A stretch of DNA of 64,000 bases from Kribbella kalugense. Lineage in GTDB: Bacteria > Actinomycetota > Actinomycetes > Propionibacteriales > Kribbellaceae. This document shows, piece after piece, positions 41,822 through 51,451 of this stretch. The stretch is from contig NZ_SODF01000002.1 in assembly GCF_004365875.1 (NCBI RefSeq), forward strand, positions 62,001 through 126,000. The letters are read 5' to 3'. The position numbers were made by a program, and so were the translations under genes. Under the pieces are notes generated by a model. The model did not search any database and was not told the DNA's origin. It saw nothing but the letters and a program-made list of their open reading frames with translations. How positions within the stretch are numbered: position 1 is the stretch's first letter; every line of letters starts with the position of its first letter.

Positions 41822-43056
41822 GGGATCTCCATCCGTGCTCGGGTCGGCCCGCCAGGCGGACTGTCCAGGGTCAGCGTGCCGTCGAAAGCGTTCAGCCGGC
41901 GACCGATGCCGTCCAGCCCACCACCAGGTACGAGGACAGCCGCACCGGGACCGTTGTCCTCGACAACTACCTCAAGGGTCCCATCCGACCGGTGGAAGCT
42001 GACCTGCGCCTTACCGACGGCCGCGTGCTTGGCCGCGTTGGCCAGCAGCTCGGCGACGCTGAAGTAGACGGCGGCCTCGATCGGTGCCTCAAGCCGCTGG
42101 TCGAGATCAGAGACAACCGAGACGTCGAGCGGGCTGTCCAGGGCGAGCGCGCGGATCGCGTCGACCAGGCCGCGTTCGACCAGAACGGGCGGATGCACCC
42201 CGCGGACCAGCTCGCGCAACTCAGTCAGTGACTCGGACGTGCCCTTGCGTGCCTCACGCAGCAGGGCCTTGGCGCGTTCCGGGTCGGCGTCCATCAGGTG
42301 CTCGGCCGTGACGAGCGACAACCCCACAGCGACCAGGCGGGCCTGCGCTCCGTCGTGCAGGTCACGCTCGATCCGGCGAATCTCGGCGGCCTGCGCCCTG
42401 GTCAGGTCGGCGCGCTGCAGCTCAAGCTCCCGTACCCGCTCCGCTGCGGCAGCCCCGTCCGGCAGCCGCAACCAGCGTCCGGCGAGCGGACCGAGCAGCC
42501 GCCACGCGTACGGCGATGCCGCGGCGGCGATCGCCAGCAGGACGACACCGATCACGATGGCGAACGGCGACCGACGAGTGAAGGCGACCACGGCTCCGGC
42601 CAGCGCAGCCGGCGGTACGGCGCACACCGGTCCGAGCGTGATCGCACCGACCAGGATCCACCGCACATCCCGCCAGAGGGCCGGGTCACCGATCCGGCGC
42701 CGCCACTGCTGATCCATCTCGGCGTCCCGCCGGGTGCGTTCGTACGAATGGCCGTTCCACCAGTAGCCGGTGGCCAGCTGCACCGGCTCAGGCCCGGGCT
42801 GCCGGTACCCGTCCTCGATCCGCAGACCGCTCCAGCGGCGTGCGAGCCGTCGTACCAAAGTCCCGATCGGGCGGGCCAGGCCCAGCGCGGCAGCGCTGAA
42901 GAGGAGCAACCAGCCGATCCACGTCCACACGTTGGTCAGCGACCACGGCGAGCCGGTCAGCTGACCCACGAGGGGCGGAACGATCGACACCACCGGCACG
43001 ACCGCCACCAGGGCGAGCAGCACGACCGCGCGCGCGAAACCCCTTGCCACTCCCAT
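41812..43056 (-). CDS. Membrane sensor histidine kinase, HisKA_3 type
   Basis: A 414-aa kinase. ATG 43056 (MGVARGFARAVVLLAL) has AAGGGA upstream at 6 bases. Two pairs of membrane helices (about 10-70 and 135-190) precede the dimerisation helix with the phospho-His in RRIERDLHDGAQARL, and an ATPase domain with N box ANAAKHAAVG and VEDNGPGA. It signals to the coupled LuxR-type regulator. The ligand is unknown. Confidence 0.92.
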   Translation of the reverse strand: MGVARGFARAVVLLALVAVVPVVSIVPPLVGQLTGSPWSLTNVWTWIGWLLLFSAAALGLARPIGTLVRRLARRWSGLRIEDGYRQPGPEPVQLATGYWWNGHSYERTRRDAEMDQQWRRRIGDPALWRDVRWILVGAITLGPVCAVPPAALAGAVVAFTRRSPFAIVIGVVLLAIAAAASPYAWRLLGPLAGRWLRLPDGAAAAERVRELELQRADLTRAQAAEIRRIERDLHDGAQARLVAVGLSLVTAEHLMDADPERAKALLREARKGTSESLTELRELVRGVHPPVLVERGLVDAIRALALDSPLDVSVVSDLDQRLEAPIEAAVYFSVAELLANAAKHAAVGKAQVSFHRSDGTLEVVVEDNGPGAAVLVPGGGLDGIGRRLNAFDGTLTLDSPPGGPTRARMEIPCA

Positions 43057-43070
43057 GTCGTCCCTTCCGT

Positions 43071-43493
43071 TCAGGCGCTCGTGGGAGACGCACCGCTGAG
43101 GGCGCGCCGGCGGGTGATGACTGCGACCGCGACCAAGGACAGGGCCGAGATGCCCTGCAGCGCGGCGTACCATCCTGGGCACACTCCCGGGATCAGGTCA
43201 ATCACCACGATCGCGATCGGGAGCACTGTCGTGACGGTCCGCAGTCGGTCGAGGCTCGGCCGGGATCCCTGCGACGCGCGGACCGCGAGCCGGTGCAGCA
43301 GCGGCGCGACGGCGAGCAGGATCCCCGCGCGGACCCACATGAACGCGCTGACCGGGCCGTGCAGGACGGCGTCCACGATCACCGTCGACAGCACGATGAC
43401 GCAGACCACGCTGAAGATCCCGATGCATTTCTTCGCCGTCTCGAACAGTTCCTGGACCTGGGCGTTGTCGGTGTGAAGCTCTGAATTCGTCAT
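43071..43493 (-). CDS. Hypothetical four-helix membrane protein
   Basis: A 140-aa protein starting MTNSELHTDNAQVQELFETA. Four hydrophobic stretches are visible (IFSVVCVIVLSTVIVDAVL, AFMWVRAGILLAVAP, VTTVLPIAIVVIDLIPG, ALSLVAVAVITR). It begins the unit that continues with the kinase 14 bases downstream, so it may sense or modulate the kinase. No family recognised. Confidence 0.72.
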   Translation of the reverse strand: MTNSELHTDNAQVQELFETAKKCIGIFSVVCVIVLSTVIVDAVLHGPVSAFMWVRAGILLAVAPLLHRLAVRASQGSRPSLDRLRTVTTVLPIAIVVIDLIPGVCPGWYAALQGISALSLVAVAVITRRRALSGASPTSA

Positions 43494-43570
43494 ACCCCAA
43501 ACGCTAGAAATCCCGAGCTCCGCGCAGTACGGGGCCAGACCCACACTCCGGTGGGTCCAGCCCCACCTGA

Positions 43571-45253
43571 TCAGCGGGCGCGTTCGACGCGGCCCTCGTC
43601 CCAGACTGGTTCGTCCGGCTCGTAGACGGTGCCGTCAGCACCGAAGACGAGGTAGCGGTCGAAGCCGCGGGCGAACCAGCGGTCGTGGGTGACTGCGAGG
43701 ACCGTACCGTCGAAAGCGTCGAGTCCCTCCTCCAGCGCCTCCGCCGACTCGACGTCCAGGTTGTCGGTCGGCTCGTCGAGCAGGAGCAGCGTCGCACCGG
43801 ACAGCTCGAGCAGCAGGATCTGGAACCGCGCCTGCTGCCCACCGGACAACGTGTCGAAGCTCTGCTCGGCCGCATGTGCCAGCTCGTACCGGTCCAGCTT
43901 CCGTGACGCCAGTTCGCGCCCCATGCCCTCACGGTGGTCGTCACCGCGGTGCAGGATCTCCAGCAGGGTGCGGCCGACCAGCTCCGGGTGCTCATGCGTC
44001 TGCGCGAACCAGCCGGGCCGAACGCGCGCACCGAGCTTGGCGTTGCCGGTGTGCGCCACTGGAGCGATCTGTACGTCGCCAACCGGCTGGTGCTCCACAT
44101 CCGGATCCGACCCACCATTAGCGAGTAGTCGGAGGAAATGTGACTTCCCGGACCCGTTGGACCCCAGTACGGCTACACGTTCGCCGTACCAGATCTCTAG
44201 GTCGAAAGGCTTCATCAGCCCGGTCAGCTCGAGTCCTGTGCACACGACGGCCCGCTTGCCCGTGCGGCCGCCGGTGAGGCGCATGCTGACCTTCTGCTCG
44301 CGCGGCAACGCCTGCGGCGGCCCAGCCTCCTCGAACTTGCGCAGCCGAGTCTGGGACGCGCGGTAACGCGACGCCATGTCGGAGTTGTACGCCGCCTTCT
44401 GCTTGTACATCAGCATCTGCGCCCGAAGCTTCGCGTGCTCCTCGTCCCAGCGCTTGCGCAGCTCCTCGAACCGCTCGAAGCGGTGCCGCCGGGCCTCGTG
44501 GTACGTCGCGAACCCGCCGCCATGTGTCCACGCGGTGTTGCCCGCGGCACCCAGCTCGACGGTGACGATCCGGGTAGCGGTGTTGGCCAGCAGCTCCCGG
44601 TCGTGGCTGATGTAGAGCACCGTCTTGTCAGTACTACGCAGCTGCTCCTCGAGCCAGCGCTTCCCTGGTACGTCGAGGTAGTTGTCCGGCTCGTCCAGCA
44701 TCAGGACCTCGTCCGGCCCACGCAGCAAGGCTTCCAGCACCAGTCGCTTCTGCTCACCGCCGGACAGCGTCTTCACCTCACGCCAGCGGCAGCGCTCGAA
44801 CGGTACGCCGAGTGCGGACGTCGTACACACGTCCCACAGGACCTCTGCGTCGTACCCGCCGACCTCACCCCAGTCGGCCACCGCCTGCGCGTACCGGAGC
44901 TGGGTCTTCTCGTCGTCGGCCTCCATCATCGTCAGCTCGGCCTTGTCCAGCTTGGCCGCGGCCTGCTGGATCGCCGCCGGCGCCACCCCTAGCAGCAGGT
45001 CGCGAACGGTCGACGAGTCCCGCACCGAACCGACGAACTGCCGCATCACGCCGACCCCGCCGGACCGGGCGATACTGCCGCTGTGCGCCTTCAGGTCACC
45101 CGCGATGATCCGGGTCAGCGTGGTCTTGCCGGAACCGTTCGCCCCGACCAGCGCGACCTTCGCGCCGTCACCGACCCGGAACGTGATGTCGTCCAGCAAC
45201 ACCCGCCCGTCCGGTAACTCGTACCCCACACCAGCGACATCCACATGACCCAT
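43571..45253 (-). CDS. ABC-F family ATPase
   Basis: A 560-aa protein with two ABC domains and no membrane helices. Walker A motifs are GANGSGKTT and GSNGSGKSH; signatures are LSGGEQKR and LSGGQQAR; Walker B regions are MLDEPDNYLD and LLDEPTDNLD. A charged linker (about 240-310) links them. ABC-F proteins act on the ribosome; some give resistance to ribosome-targeting antibiotics. Start MGHVDVAGVGYEL at 45253; the longer frame upstream is not supported. Confidence 0.9.
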   Translation of the reverse strand: MGHVDVAGVGYELPDGRVLLDDITFRVGDGAKVALVGANGSGKTTLTRIIAGDLKAHSGSIARSGGVGVMRQFVGSVRDSSTVRDLLLGVAPAAIQQAAAKLDKAELTMMEADDEKTQLRYAQAVADWGEVGGYDAEVLWDVCTTSALGVPFERCRWREVKTLSGGEQKRLVLEALLRGPDEVLMLDEPDNYLDVPGKRWLEEQLRSTDKTVLYISHDRELLANTATRIVTVELGAAGNTAWTHGGGFATYHEARRHRFERFEELRKRWDEEHAKLRAQMLMYKQKAAYNSDMASRYRASQTRLRKFEEAGPPQALPREQKVSMRLTGGRTGKRAVVCTGLELTGLMKPFDLEIWYGERVAVLGSNGSGKSHFLRLLANGGSDPDVEHQPVGDVQIAPVAHTGNAKLGARVRPGWFAQTHEHPELVGRTLLEILHRGDDHREGMGRELASRKLDRYELAHAAEQSFDTLSGGQQARFQILLLELSGATLLLLDEPTDNLDVESAEALEEGLDAFDGTVLAVTHDRWFARGFDRYLVFGADGTVYEPDEPVWDEGRVERAR

Positions 45254-45327
45254 TCCCCCAGTCTGACCGCCCCGGCAACCCCCACGCGACCGGTTATCGA
45301 CCCCCTGACGAGGAATGATCTGGACGG

Positions 45328-45528
45328 ATGGACGCTTATCGTGAGGCGCAGCGGCTGTACGCCCAAGCAATGTTGTCGACTGCCTCGGGGCAGGACCGGA
45401 TTGCCGAGCTCGAGCAGACAGTGCAGCGGATCGGCGAACTGGTGCCGACGGCCGCACCGGGCGACCGGGCCGCGGTGCTACTGATGAACAGCTCGCTCGT
45501 GGAACTGATCGCTGGGGAGAGCCGATGA
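45328..45528 (+). CDS. Small helical protein upstream of paralogous large protein
   Basis: A 66-aa protein, MDAYREAQRLYAQAMLSTA, predicted to be mostly helical with heptad-like spacing of hydrophobic residues. Its stop overlaps the start of the next gene by 4 bases, so the pair is translationally coupled. No family was recognised; it may be a partner subunit. Confidence 0.65.
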   Translation: MDAYREAQRLYAQAMLSTASGQDRIAELEQTVQRIGELVPTAAPGDRAAVLLMNSSLVELIAGESR

Positions 45529-46691
45529 ACGAGCTCCTCCAGCGCGGTCCGGAGATTCTCCCGGGCAGTTGGAAGTACGAGTGGGTGGCGTCGGTCGTCG
45601 CCAAGGCCGCGGAGTACGCCGGCCGCCCCTCGCACTGGAACGGCAAGCTCTACGAGCAGCCCGGTCCGGTGAGCGGGCTCTACCATCGTGACGGCAGCAT
45701 GACGATCAGCCGGGAGCACGTGCTCGACCCGGCCCGCCCTGCCTTCACGCCGGAGCAGACCGCTACCTCCAGCGAGCTGTCCGCGGCCGCCGGCCCGACC
45801 AAGATGGCCATCTTCCAGGCGCGGCTCTCGCTGTCCGAGTTCGGCGACGACACCGTGCCTGGCGCGACCCCGGTCGGGTCGCTGGAGGATCTCGCGCTCG
45901 AGAACGCGCTGGCCGACCGCTTCACCAACCGGTACGGCGGCCGGATCGCCGAGGATCTCACGGAGCAACCGCTCTCGATGCTCGGTCAGTCTCCGTCGTT
46001 CCCGGCGTACACAACGGCGACGGACCGGCTGATGTACTCGGTCGGCGGCGTCGCCGGAATGGGGCCCGAAAAACTCCGCGACCTGATCGAGAGCACCGAG
46101 CGCCCACAGCGATTCAACGCGATCGCCGATGCTGCGCTCGACCATCAGCTGGGCGATCTGGTCCCCGACTCGCACCGGGACCAGCTGCGCCAGGACCTGA
46201 CCGGGCCGCTCCGGCGCGGGCTCGGCGGCTTGACGATGACGGAGTACAGCGAGCTCACCCATCCAGGGTCGAAGTACGGCTGGGGCGAAAGATCGGCCGA
46301 GCGGACCGCAGACGAGTTCATCGAAAATCTCGCCGACATCGTGGACCACTACGACTCGTGGGCAGAGCAGAACCCTGGCGTCGAACCGCCGGAGCTGCCG
46401 GACTCGCTGCGAGAGAAGTTCCTCGACCGTGAGGAGCAGACGCAGCAGGTCTGGGCCGACGCGGGCTGGCCGGCGCAGCAGCCGGTCGCGGGCCGCGAAC
46501 AGGCCTACAACGAGCGGTTGCCCGAGCAGCCGTACCCGAACGCCCGCCAGCAGGAGATCGCCAAGCTGCAGCAGTTCCTGTGGTCGCACACCGCACCGAG
46601 CCAGCAGGGCAGTACGACCGTCGATGCGAGCGGACGACCTGACAACGTGCGGCAGATCGGTACGCGCAAGCCGGAGCGTGGTGTCGAGTGA
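45525..46691 (+). CDS. Large protein of unknown function, paralogue of 48152-49963
   Basis: A 388-aa soluble protein. WNGKLYEQPGPVSGLYHRDG, MTISREHVLDP, a Leu/Ala-rich helix, VGSLEDLALENALADRFTNR and a late block PQRFNAIADAAL can be matched in order to blocks in the 603-aa protein 1.5 kb away. The C-terminus is Gln/Pro-rich. The arrangement of a beta hairpin, long helix and following acidic helix resembles zincin-like folds, but no HExxH is present. Function unknown. Confidence 0.72.
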   Translation: MNELLQRGPEILPGSWKYEWVASVVAKAAEYAGRPSHWNGKLYEQPGPVSGLYHRDGSMTISREHVLDPARPAFTPEQTATSSELSAAAGPTKMAIFQARLSLSEFGDDTVPGATPVGSLEDLALENALADRFTNRYGGRIAEDLTEQPLSMLGQSPSFPAYTTATDRLMYSVGGVAGMGPEKLRDLIESTERPQRFNAIADAALDHQLGDLVPDSHRDQLRQDLTGPLRRGLGGLTMTEYSELTHPGSKYGWGERSAERTADEFIENLADIVDHYDSWAEQNPGVEPPELPDSLREKFLDREEQTQQVWADAGWPAQQPVAGREQAYNERLPEQPYPNARQQEIAKLQQFLWSHTAPSQQGSTTVDASGRPDNVRQIGTRKPERGVE

Positions 46692-46692
46692 G

Positions 46693-47463
46693 CTACCAGT
46701 CCTTCAGCGCGTTCAGGTAGGTCCCGCCGGACGGACGGACCGAGCCGGTCATGAACAGCTTGAGCGGCGCGGAGTACAGGCCGTAGGTATGCGTGCCGGT
46801 GTAGAAGCCGGCCGATTCACAGCCGTCGTACTCGACCCAGATCTCGCGCACACCGGCTGCAGTGTCGAAGCGGAGCACGATCGCCTCGGACGGCTTGGCG
46901 GTCGGCGGCGCGCACTTGAACACCGGCAGGTCGGGGTTCCGCTCCGGGAGCACCTTGATCGCGTCCACGACCTGCTGCGCCACCGCGGCGTTGAACACCT
47001 CCTGGCCGAGCAAACCCGTCCCGCCCTCGGCAAATCCGTAGCGGCACGCTCGTAGGCCGGTCACCTTTGTCGCCAGATCCAGTCCGGCACTGGCCTGCAG
47101 CGCGTCGGGACCAGCGGCCTTCAGGATGGGGTGCTCCAGAGGGCACATGTTGTCCGGCGCCGGCGAAGGCATGACACCCTCGAAGGACCTGTTCGGAGCC
47201 GCGGCCTTGCTGTCTCCACTGGTGTTGCTGCTGCCCGTGGCGACCGGCGACTCACCACCGACCAAGCTCCACACGCCACCGATCGCGGCAGCCACCAGCA
47301 CAGCACCCGCTGCCATCGACCACCCCTGTCGACGGCGGCGTACCCGTCGACGCGCTTCCTGCGCCAGACCGGTCTTCTGCAAACCAGCCTCGGCACCGGC
47401 CTGGTTCTGCAGGGCAGATGTGAACTTGGGGCCGAGCTCCTGCTCAGGGTCGTGCTCAGGCAT
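46693..47463 (-). CDS. Membrane-anchored protein paired with ECF sigma factor (possible anti-sigma)
   Basis: A 256-aa protein with a charged cytosolic part (about 48 residues, ending RRRVRRRRQG), one transmembrane helix (SMAAGAVLVAAAIGGVWSLV) and an extracellular domain with four Cys (CPLE, ACRYG, FKCAPP, DGCES). Its start overlaps the sigma factor stop by 8 bases. This layout is typical for membrane anti-sigma factors, but there is no recognisable zinc-binding ASD motif, so that role is inferred from the operon. Confidence 0.72.
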   Translation of the reverse strand: MPEHDPEQELGPKFTSALQNQAGAEAGLQKTGLAQEARRRVRRRRQGWSMAAGAVLVAAAIGGVWSLVGGESPVATGSSNTSGDSKAAAPNRSFEGVMPSPAPDNMCPLEHPILKAAGPDALQASAGLDLATKVTGLRACRYGFAEGGTGLLGQEVFNAAVAQQVVDAIKVLPERNPDLPVFKCAPPTAKPSEAIVLRFDTAAGVREIWVEYDGCESAGFYTGTHTYGLYSAPLKLFMTGSVRPSGGTYLNALKDW

Positions 47464-47989
47464 CCTCGGCTCCTTCCGTACTCAGCGTGGTCTTCAAAGC
47501 GGCCAATGCTCGATGGACATGCGACCGGGCGGTCGCCTCCGCGCAGTGCAGTAGCTGGGCAATCTCGGCGTACGACAGCTCCTCGTAGAACCGCAGTACA
47601 ACGGCGGCACGCTGTTTGTCCGGCAGCGTCGCGCACAGCGCCCAGATCGCCTCCGACTCGGCTCGGGCCGCCGTACCGTCGCCAACGGCCCGGGCGGTCC
47701 GCACTGGTTCCGGTACGGGCGCCTCTCGCCGGCGAAACCTTCGCCACCAGGAGATGTGCGCATTCACCACCATCCGCTTCACATATGCCTCAGGATCGTC
47801 GGCCCGGCTCACCCGAGCCCACCGGGCACACGCCGTCGTCAACGCGTCCTGTACGGCGTCCTCCGCCAGGCTGGAGTCCCCGGTGAGGACATAGGCGAAC
47901 CGCAGCAGGGCATCCGCCTTCTCGGTGACCCACACCTCGAAGCCGGGCGGCCCTGTCCGTACCTCCGCTGCCGCCAAGGCTGCCTCCAT
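47456..47989 (-). CDS. SigE-family ECF RNA polymerase sigma factor
   Basis: A 177-aa sigma factor. Region 2 reads LRFAYVLTGDSSLAEDAVQDALT and region 4 reads LPDKQRAAVVLRFYEELSYAEIAQLLHCAEATARSHVHRAL. The VWVTEKADALLRFAYVLTGD form is characteristic of the actinobacterial SigE-like group (ECF41-independent). Start at 47989 (MEAALAAAEV) with GAGGGT just upstream; the long open frame beyond it is antisense. It likely controls itself and the linked membrane protein. Confidence 0.9.
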   Translation of the reverse strand: MEAALAAAEVRTGPPGFEVWVTEKADALLRFAYVLTGDSSLAEDAVQDALTTACARWARVSRADDPEAYVKRMVVNAHISWWRRFRRREAPVPEPVRTARAVGDGTAARAESEAIWALCATLPDKQRAAVVLRFYEELSYAEIAQLLHCAEATARSHVHRALAALKTTLSTEGAEDA

Positions 47990-48094
47990 ACCCTCAGGAC
48001 GGCGCCGGTGGCGCGTTCGTTGCAGCGGGACCTTGGATCCCGGCACTGACGGTCGGCAGCGTAACCCAATCGGTGCTTGACGCCTGCTGTTCAT

Positions 48095-48108
48095 CGACCG
48101 TTCGGTCG
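48095..48108. promoter_or_regulatory. Perfect 14-bp palindrome CGACCGTTCGGTCG
   Basis: It lies in the divergent gap between the sigma gene and the 603-aa protein gene, 44 bases before the latter ATG. ACCGNNCGGT palindromes are common TetR-type operators. Which regulator binds is unknown. Confidence 0.45.
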
Positions 48109-48151
48109 TTAGTCTGGCGCGGTTGTTCGACCGAGGAGGAAGGACTGCAGC

Positions 48152-49963
48152 ATGCCGGACGGGTACGAGAAGATCGGCAGTCGTGCCGACAGCCAGGCGC
48201 TCGCGTGGGCGTACCACCTGACCGAAGTCCTCGGGCACAACCGCCGGTACGACACGTTCGAGCTGTATCGACGGACAGACTGGTACGACAACCGGAGCGC
48301 CGTACTTCCCAATGGCGCGATCGTCCTGGGCGCGCAAACCGCGAACTGGATCGGGATGTCCGGCAGTCGCATGTACGACGGGCAGATCGAGGGCCAGTAC
48401 CGGCCGACCCGTCAGGAAGCCGCCGACGTCAGGCAGGCGCTGGACGACTTCATCACCGTCTATCTGGACAAGGTGGATCCGCCGGACCCGGCCATGGCAC
48501 CTGGGTTGCGGGCCCTGGACTCCGGACTCCGTGACACCGTCGTCGTCCCGAAGATCATCGAGGAATCGCGCATCGACGGCGCCTTCCCGCAGATCCGCGA
48601 CGTGGACGGCCGGCAGCCGTACCTGTACGGGACGACGCGCGCGTTCGTCGAGAGGCTCGGCAACCATCTGGGCATGCCGGCCGGCGATCTCGAGGACGTG
48701 CTCGTGAAGACTCCGCCCGCACAGCGTTTCGAGGCGCTGGCCGATGCCCTGGTCGAGAACGACCCGCTGCAGCGGCGGCTACCGGACGGCTCCGTGCGTA
48801 CTCCGCCGGAAGACCATGTGGCCCGGCTGAAGGCAGCCCTGACGCAGGAACTCGGCGAAACCTTCGAACGCTGGGGTGAGCCGAGCCGCCAACACGATGC
48901 GGACGCCCAGCGCCACGGCAGGCAAGGGGCGACGACGCTCCTCGGGCACTGTGCGAAGGCGCGAGACGCGATCGACACCGATCAGCCTGGCTACCAACAG
49001 GTCGCGAGCCTCATGTCCGTCGTACAGACCGATCTCGGCACCGGCCGAGCCTCCGCCGCGCAGGGGCGCGACAGCGAAGCGCTCGTGCTCCAACTCAAGC
49101 TCAAAGCCGACTACTGGAACGGCGCGCTGCACACCTCGGACCTGCCCGACGGCGCGCTCGGGCTCGCCGGGACCGACCGCTCGCTGACCTTCGACCAGGA
49201 GCGGGTGGTCGACGTCCTGGCAGCCGCCGACCCGACCAGGCCACCCTCGCCGGAGCTCAGGGACGCGGTTGACGTCGTCGCAACCGAGGCCACCCGGCTG
49301 TGCAACCCGGTCGCCCCCGGCACCGGGTCGAACAACCCCGCGGGACAGGCGTTCGAGGACCGGCTCTGCCAAGACTTCGTCGGACGGCAGCAGACCCGCA
49401 TGTTCGCCGCTCTCGGATACTCCGAGGCTCAGCTGGACAGCCGTTCGCCGGACGCGACCGCGACAGCGCAGGTGGTGGCGACCCTCACCGAGGCAGCCGC
49501 GCGAAAGCAGGGCCTCGAGCCGCACGAGGTGACGGCCAGGTTGCTCACCACGCCCTCGAACGAGCGCATCGAGGCGGCGGCCGCCCTCAGCCTCGGCGAA
49601 CCCGGCACCATAGTCGACCGCGACCGCTGGACGGAGGCCACCAAGACCTTGGCCGGGACTATCGAGGCCACCATCACGAAGGCGGCAGATGCCGACAGCA
49701 ACGGCCAGACCAAGCTGCACGCGTGGAATCGGGCCACCGCCGGCGAGAGACTGAGTCATCAGCTCACTGTTGCGATCGACAAGGCCGGCCGGCCCGTCGC
49801 CGGCGCCTCGAGTGACGAAGCACTGCTGAGGAGCGTCGCCGCCGCAACCAGCGGCCAGCCGCGTCCCGGCGGCGATCGGACCAGCGGCTCGGATTCGGCG
49901 GCACGCCGCGGGCATCAACCTGACAACGGGAAATCCGGCCAGCGGATCACCGGGCGCGATTAG
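48152..49963 (+). CDS. Large protein of unknown function with internal duplication
   Basis: A 603-aa soluble protein starting MPDGYEKIGSRADSQALAW. Two similar modules are seen. Module 1 (about 40-250) runs from NGAIVLGAQTANW to PAQRFEALADALVENDPLQ; module 2 (about 325-540) from YWNGALHTSDLPDGALG through VVATEATRLCNPVAPGTG to TPSNERIEAAAAL. Module 2 matches the 388-aa protein at 45525-46691. VVATEATRL occupies the position where a zincin helix would have HExxH, but no metal ligands are evident. The tail is Gly/Ser/Arg-rich. No function recognised. Confidence 0.72.
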   Translation: MPDGYEKIGSRADSQALAWAYHLTEVLGHNRRYDTFELYRRTDWYDNRSAVLPNGAIVLGAQTANWIGMSGSRMYDGQIEGQYRPTRQEAADVRQALDDFITVYLDKVDPPDPAMAPGLRALDSGLRDTVVVPKIIEESRIDGAFPQIRDVDGRQPYLYGTTRAFVERLGNHLGMPAGDLEDVLVKTPPAQRFEALADALVENDPLQRRLPDGSVRTPPEDHVARLKAALTQELGETFERWGEPSRQHDADAQRHGRQGATTLLGHCAKARDAIDTDQPGYQQVASLMSVVQTDLGTGRASAAQGRDSEALVLQLKLKADYWNGALHTSDLPDGALGLAGTDRSLTFDQERVVDVLAAADPTRPPSPELRDAVDVVATEATRLCNPVAPGTGSNNPAGQAFEDRLCQDFVGRQQTRMFAALGYSEAQLDSRSPDATATAQVVATLTEAAARKQGLEPHEVTARLLTTPSNERIEAAAALSLGEPGTIVDRDRWTEATKTLAGTIEATITKAADADSNGQTKLHAWNRATAGERLSHQLTVAIDKAGRPVAGASSDEALLRSVAAATSGQPRPGGDRTSGSDSAARRGHQPDNGKSGQRITGRD

Positions 49964-50549
49964 CGCGAAGAACTCGGAAGCCTTTCGCGCTGCCGACGCG
50001 CTCGCACGGATAACCCTGCTCGGTCATCCATCGCTGCAATGAGTCCCCGCCCAGGTTCTTGCCGACGACGAACCAAGCCACGCCGTCAGGGGCCAGCCGA
50101 GCCAGCCAGCGCAGCAGCATCTTGTGCAGCTCGGGTTTGCCAATGTGGATCGCCGGGTTGGACCAGATCTGGTCGAACTGCAGCTCTGCCGGTACGTCGT
50201 CCGGTAGCGCAGGGTGCACCCGGTCAGCAACCCCTGCGGCGGCCGCATTCAGCGCGGTCAGCTCGAGCGCCCGGTTGTTCACGTCGACCGCCCACACCGT
50301 CGCCTTCGGGGCCTCCAGCGCCAGCGCACAGGCGATCGGCCCGTAGCCACACCCCAGGTCGAGGAACGTGCCGGCCTGCTTCGGCGGCTCGGTCTCGCGC
50401 AGCAGCACCGCCGTACCGATGTCCAGACGGTCCCGGGAGAACACGCCGGTCGCCGTCGTGAAGACATACGGCTTTCCCCAGATCCGCGCCTCGACGGTAC
50501 GCCGCACGTCCGCCGACTGTGGGTCCGCCGAGAAGAAGTGGTCAGCCAC
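49947..50549 (-). CDS. RsmC-like class I methyltransferase
   Basis: A 200-aa SAM-dependent methyltransferase. GTG 50549 ([16 protein letters not shown]) has GGGGAGAGG upstream and overlaps truA; the longer frame is a truA shadow. Motif I is [15 protein letters not shown] and the NPPY-equivalent is [11 protein letters not shown], as in RsmC-type 16S rRNA guanine-N2 methyltransferases. It is coupled to truA, another RNA-modifying enzyme, which supports an RNA substrate. Its 3' end overlaps the convergent 603-aa gene by 17 bases. Confidence 0.83.
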   Translation of the reverse strand: MADHFFSADPQSADVRRTVEARIWGKPYVFTTATGVFSRDRLDIGTAVLLRETEPPKQAGTFLDLGCGYGPIACALALEAPKATVWAVDVNNRALELTALNAAAAGVADRVHPALPDDVPAELQFDQIWSNPAIHIGKPELHKMLLRWLARLAPDGVAWFVVGKNLGGDSLQRWMTEQGYPCERVGSAKGFRVLRANRAR

Positions 50550-51354
50550 GCTGGTGTACCTCTCCCCTGACCTGACGGGCCTGCAACGCCCGCGCGGCCA
50601 ACTCGTCATCCGCTGGGTAGCGCACTTCCTCCAACGTGAGGCCGTGCGCGGGCAGGACCGACACAGCCGAGTCCCGCACCTTCCCAGCCAGTACTGCGGC
50701 CGGCCAGTCGACGTCACGGCGTCCGTCGCCCACCGGGATCATCGAACCGACCAGAGCCCGGACCATCGAGTGGCAGAACGCATCTGCGATCACTGTGCCC
50801 TCCAGCTGCCCTACTGCGGTCCGTTGCCAGCTGAACTCCAGCAGAGCCCGGACTGTGCTGGCGCCTTCCCGTTTCTTGCAGAACGCCGCGAAGTCGTGCT
50901 CACCGAGCAGTCCGGTCGCTGCCGCGTTCATCCGGTCCACATCCATCGGGCGACCCACTCGGAGAACCTGTCCCCTGCTGAGCGGGTCCCGGCCCGCTGG
51001 GTCGTCGCACAGCCGGTACACGTACCGACGGGCCAGTGCGGAGAACCGTGCGTCAAAGCCCTCTGGAGCCGCCGTGACGGCTGTGACAGCTACATCCTCG
51101 GGCAGGACGCCGTTCAGCCCTCTCAACAGCCTCAGCGGGTCCACAGCGCCGTCGACGTCCACATGCGTGACCTGTCCACGGGCATGCACCCCGGTGTCGG
51201 TCCGGCCGGCGCAGGTAACGGTCAACGGCTCCGGCAGCCGCAGTACAACCCGAACGGCCTCTTCCAGCTCACCCTGAACAGTACGAAGACCCTCTTGCCG
51301 GGCCCACCCATGAAAACCCGTCCCGTCGTACCTCAAATCAATCCGCCAACGCAC
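50542..51354 (-). CDS. truA: tRNA pseudouridine synthase A
   Basis: A 270-aa enzyme (E. coli TruA is also 270) that makes pseudouridine at tRNA positions 38-40. The catalytic Asp is in [18 protein letters not shown] 51354 ([16 protein letters not shown]) matches the family start; a GTG at 51384 would add 10 residues. It follows rplQ in the usual actinobacterial order, but an opposite-strand gene is inserted between them. Confidence 0.93.
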   Translation of the reverse strand: MRWRIDLRYDGTGFHGWARQEGLRTVQGELEEAVRVVLRLPEPLTVTCAGRTDTGVHARGQVTHVDVDGAVDPLRLLRGLNGVLPEDVAVTAVTAAPEGFDARFSALARRYVYRLCDDPAGRDPLSRGQVLRVGRPMDVDRMNAAATGLLGEHDFAAFCKKREGASTVRALLEFSWQRTAVGQLEGTVIADAFCHSMVRALVGSMIPVGDGRRDVDWPAAVLAGKVRDSAVSVLPAHGLTLEEVRYPADDELAARALQARQVRGEVHQRG

Positions 51355-51451
51355 ACGGCAATCTAACGCAGGACCGACGTGCACCCCGACGTGACTACGG
51401 TGAGAACGGCCAGCAAATCACGGGGAACGTGAGGACAAAGGAGATCGAGTT

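Noticed and set aside
46693..47463. Zinc-binding anti-sigma (ZAS) domain in the sigma-linked membrane protein
   Set aside because: No HxxxCxxC motif is present in the cytosolic part; the four Cys lie outside the membrane.
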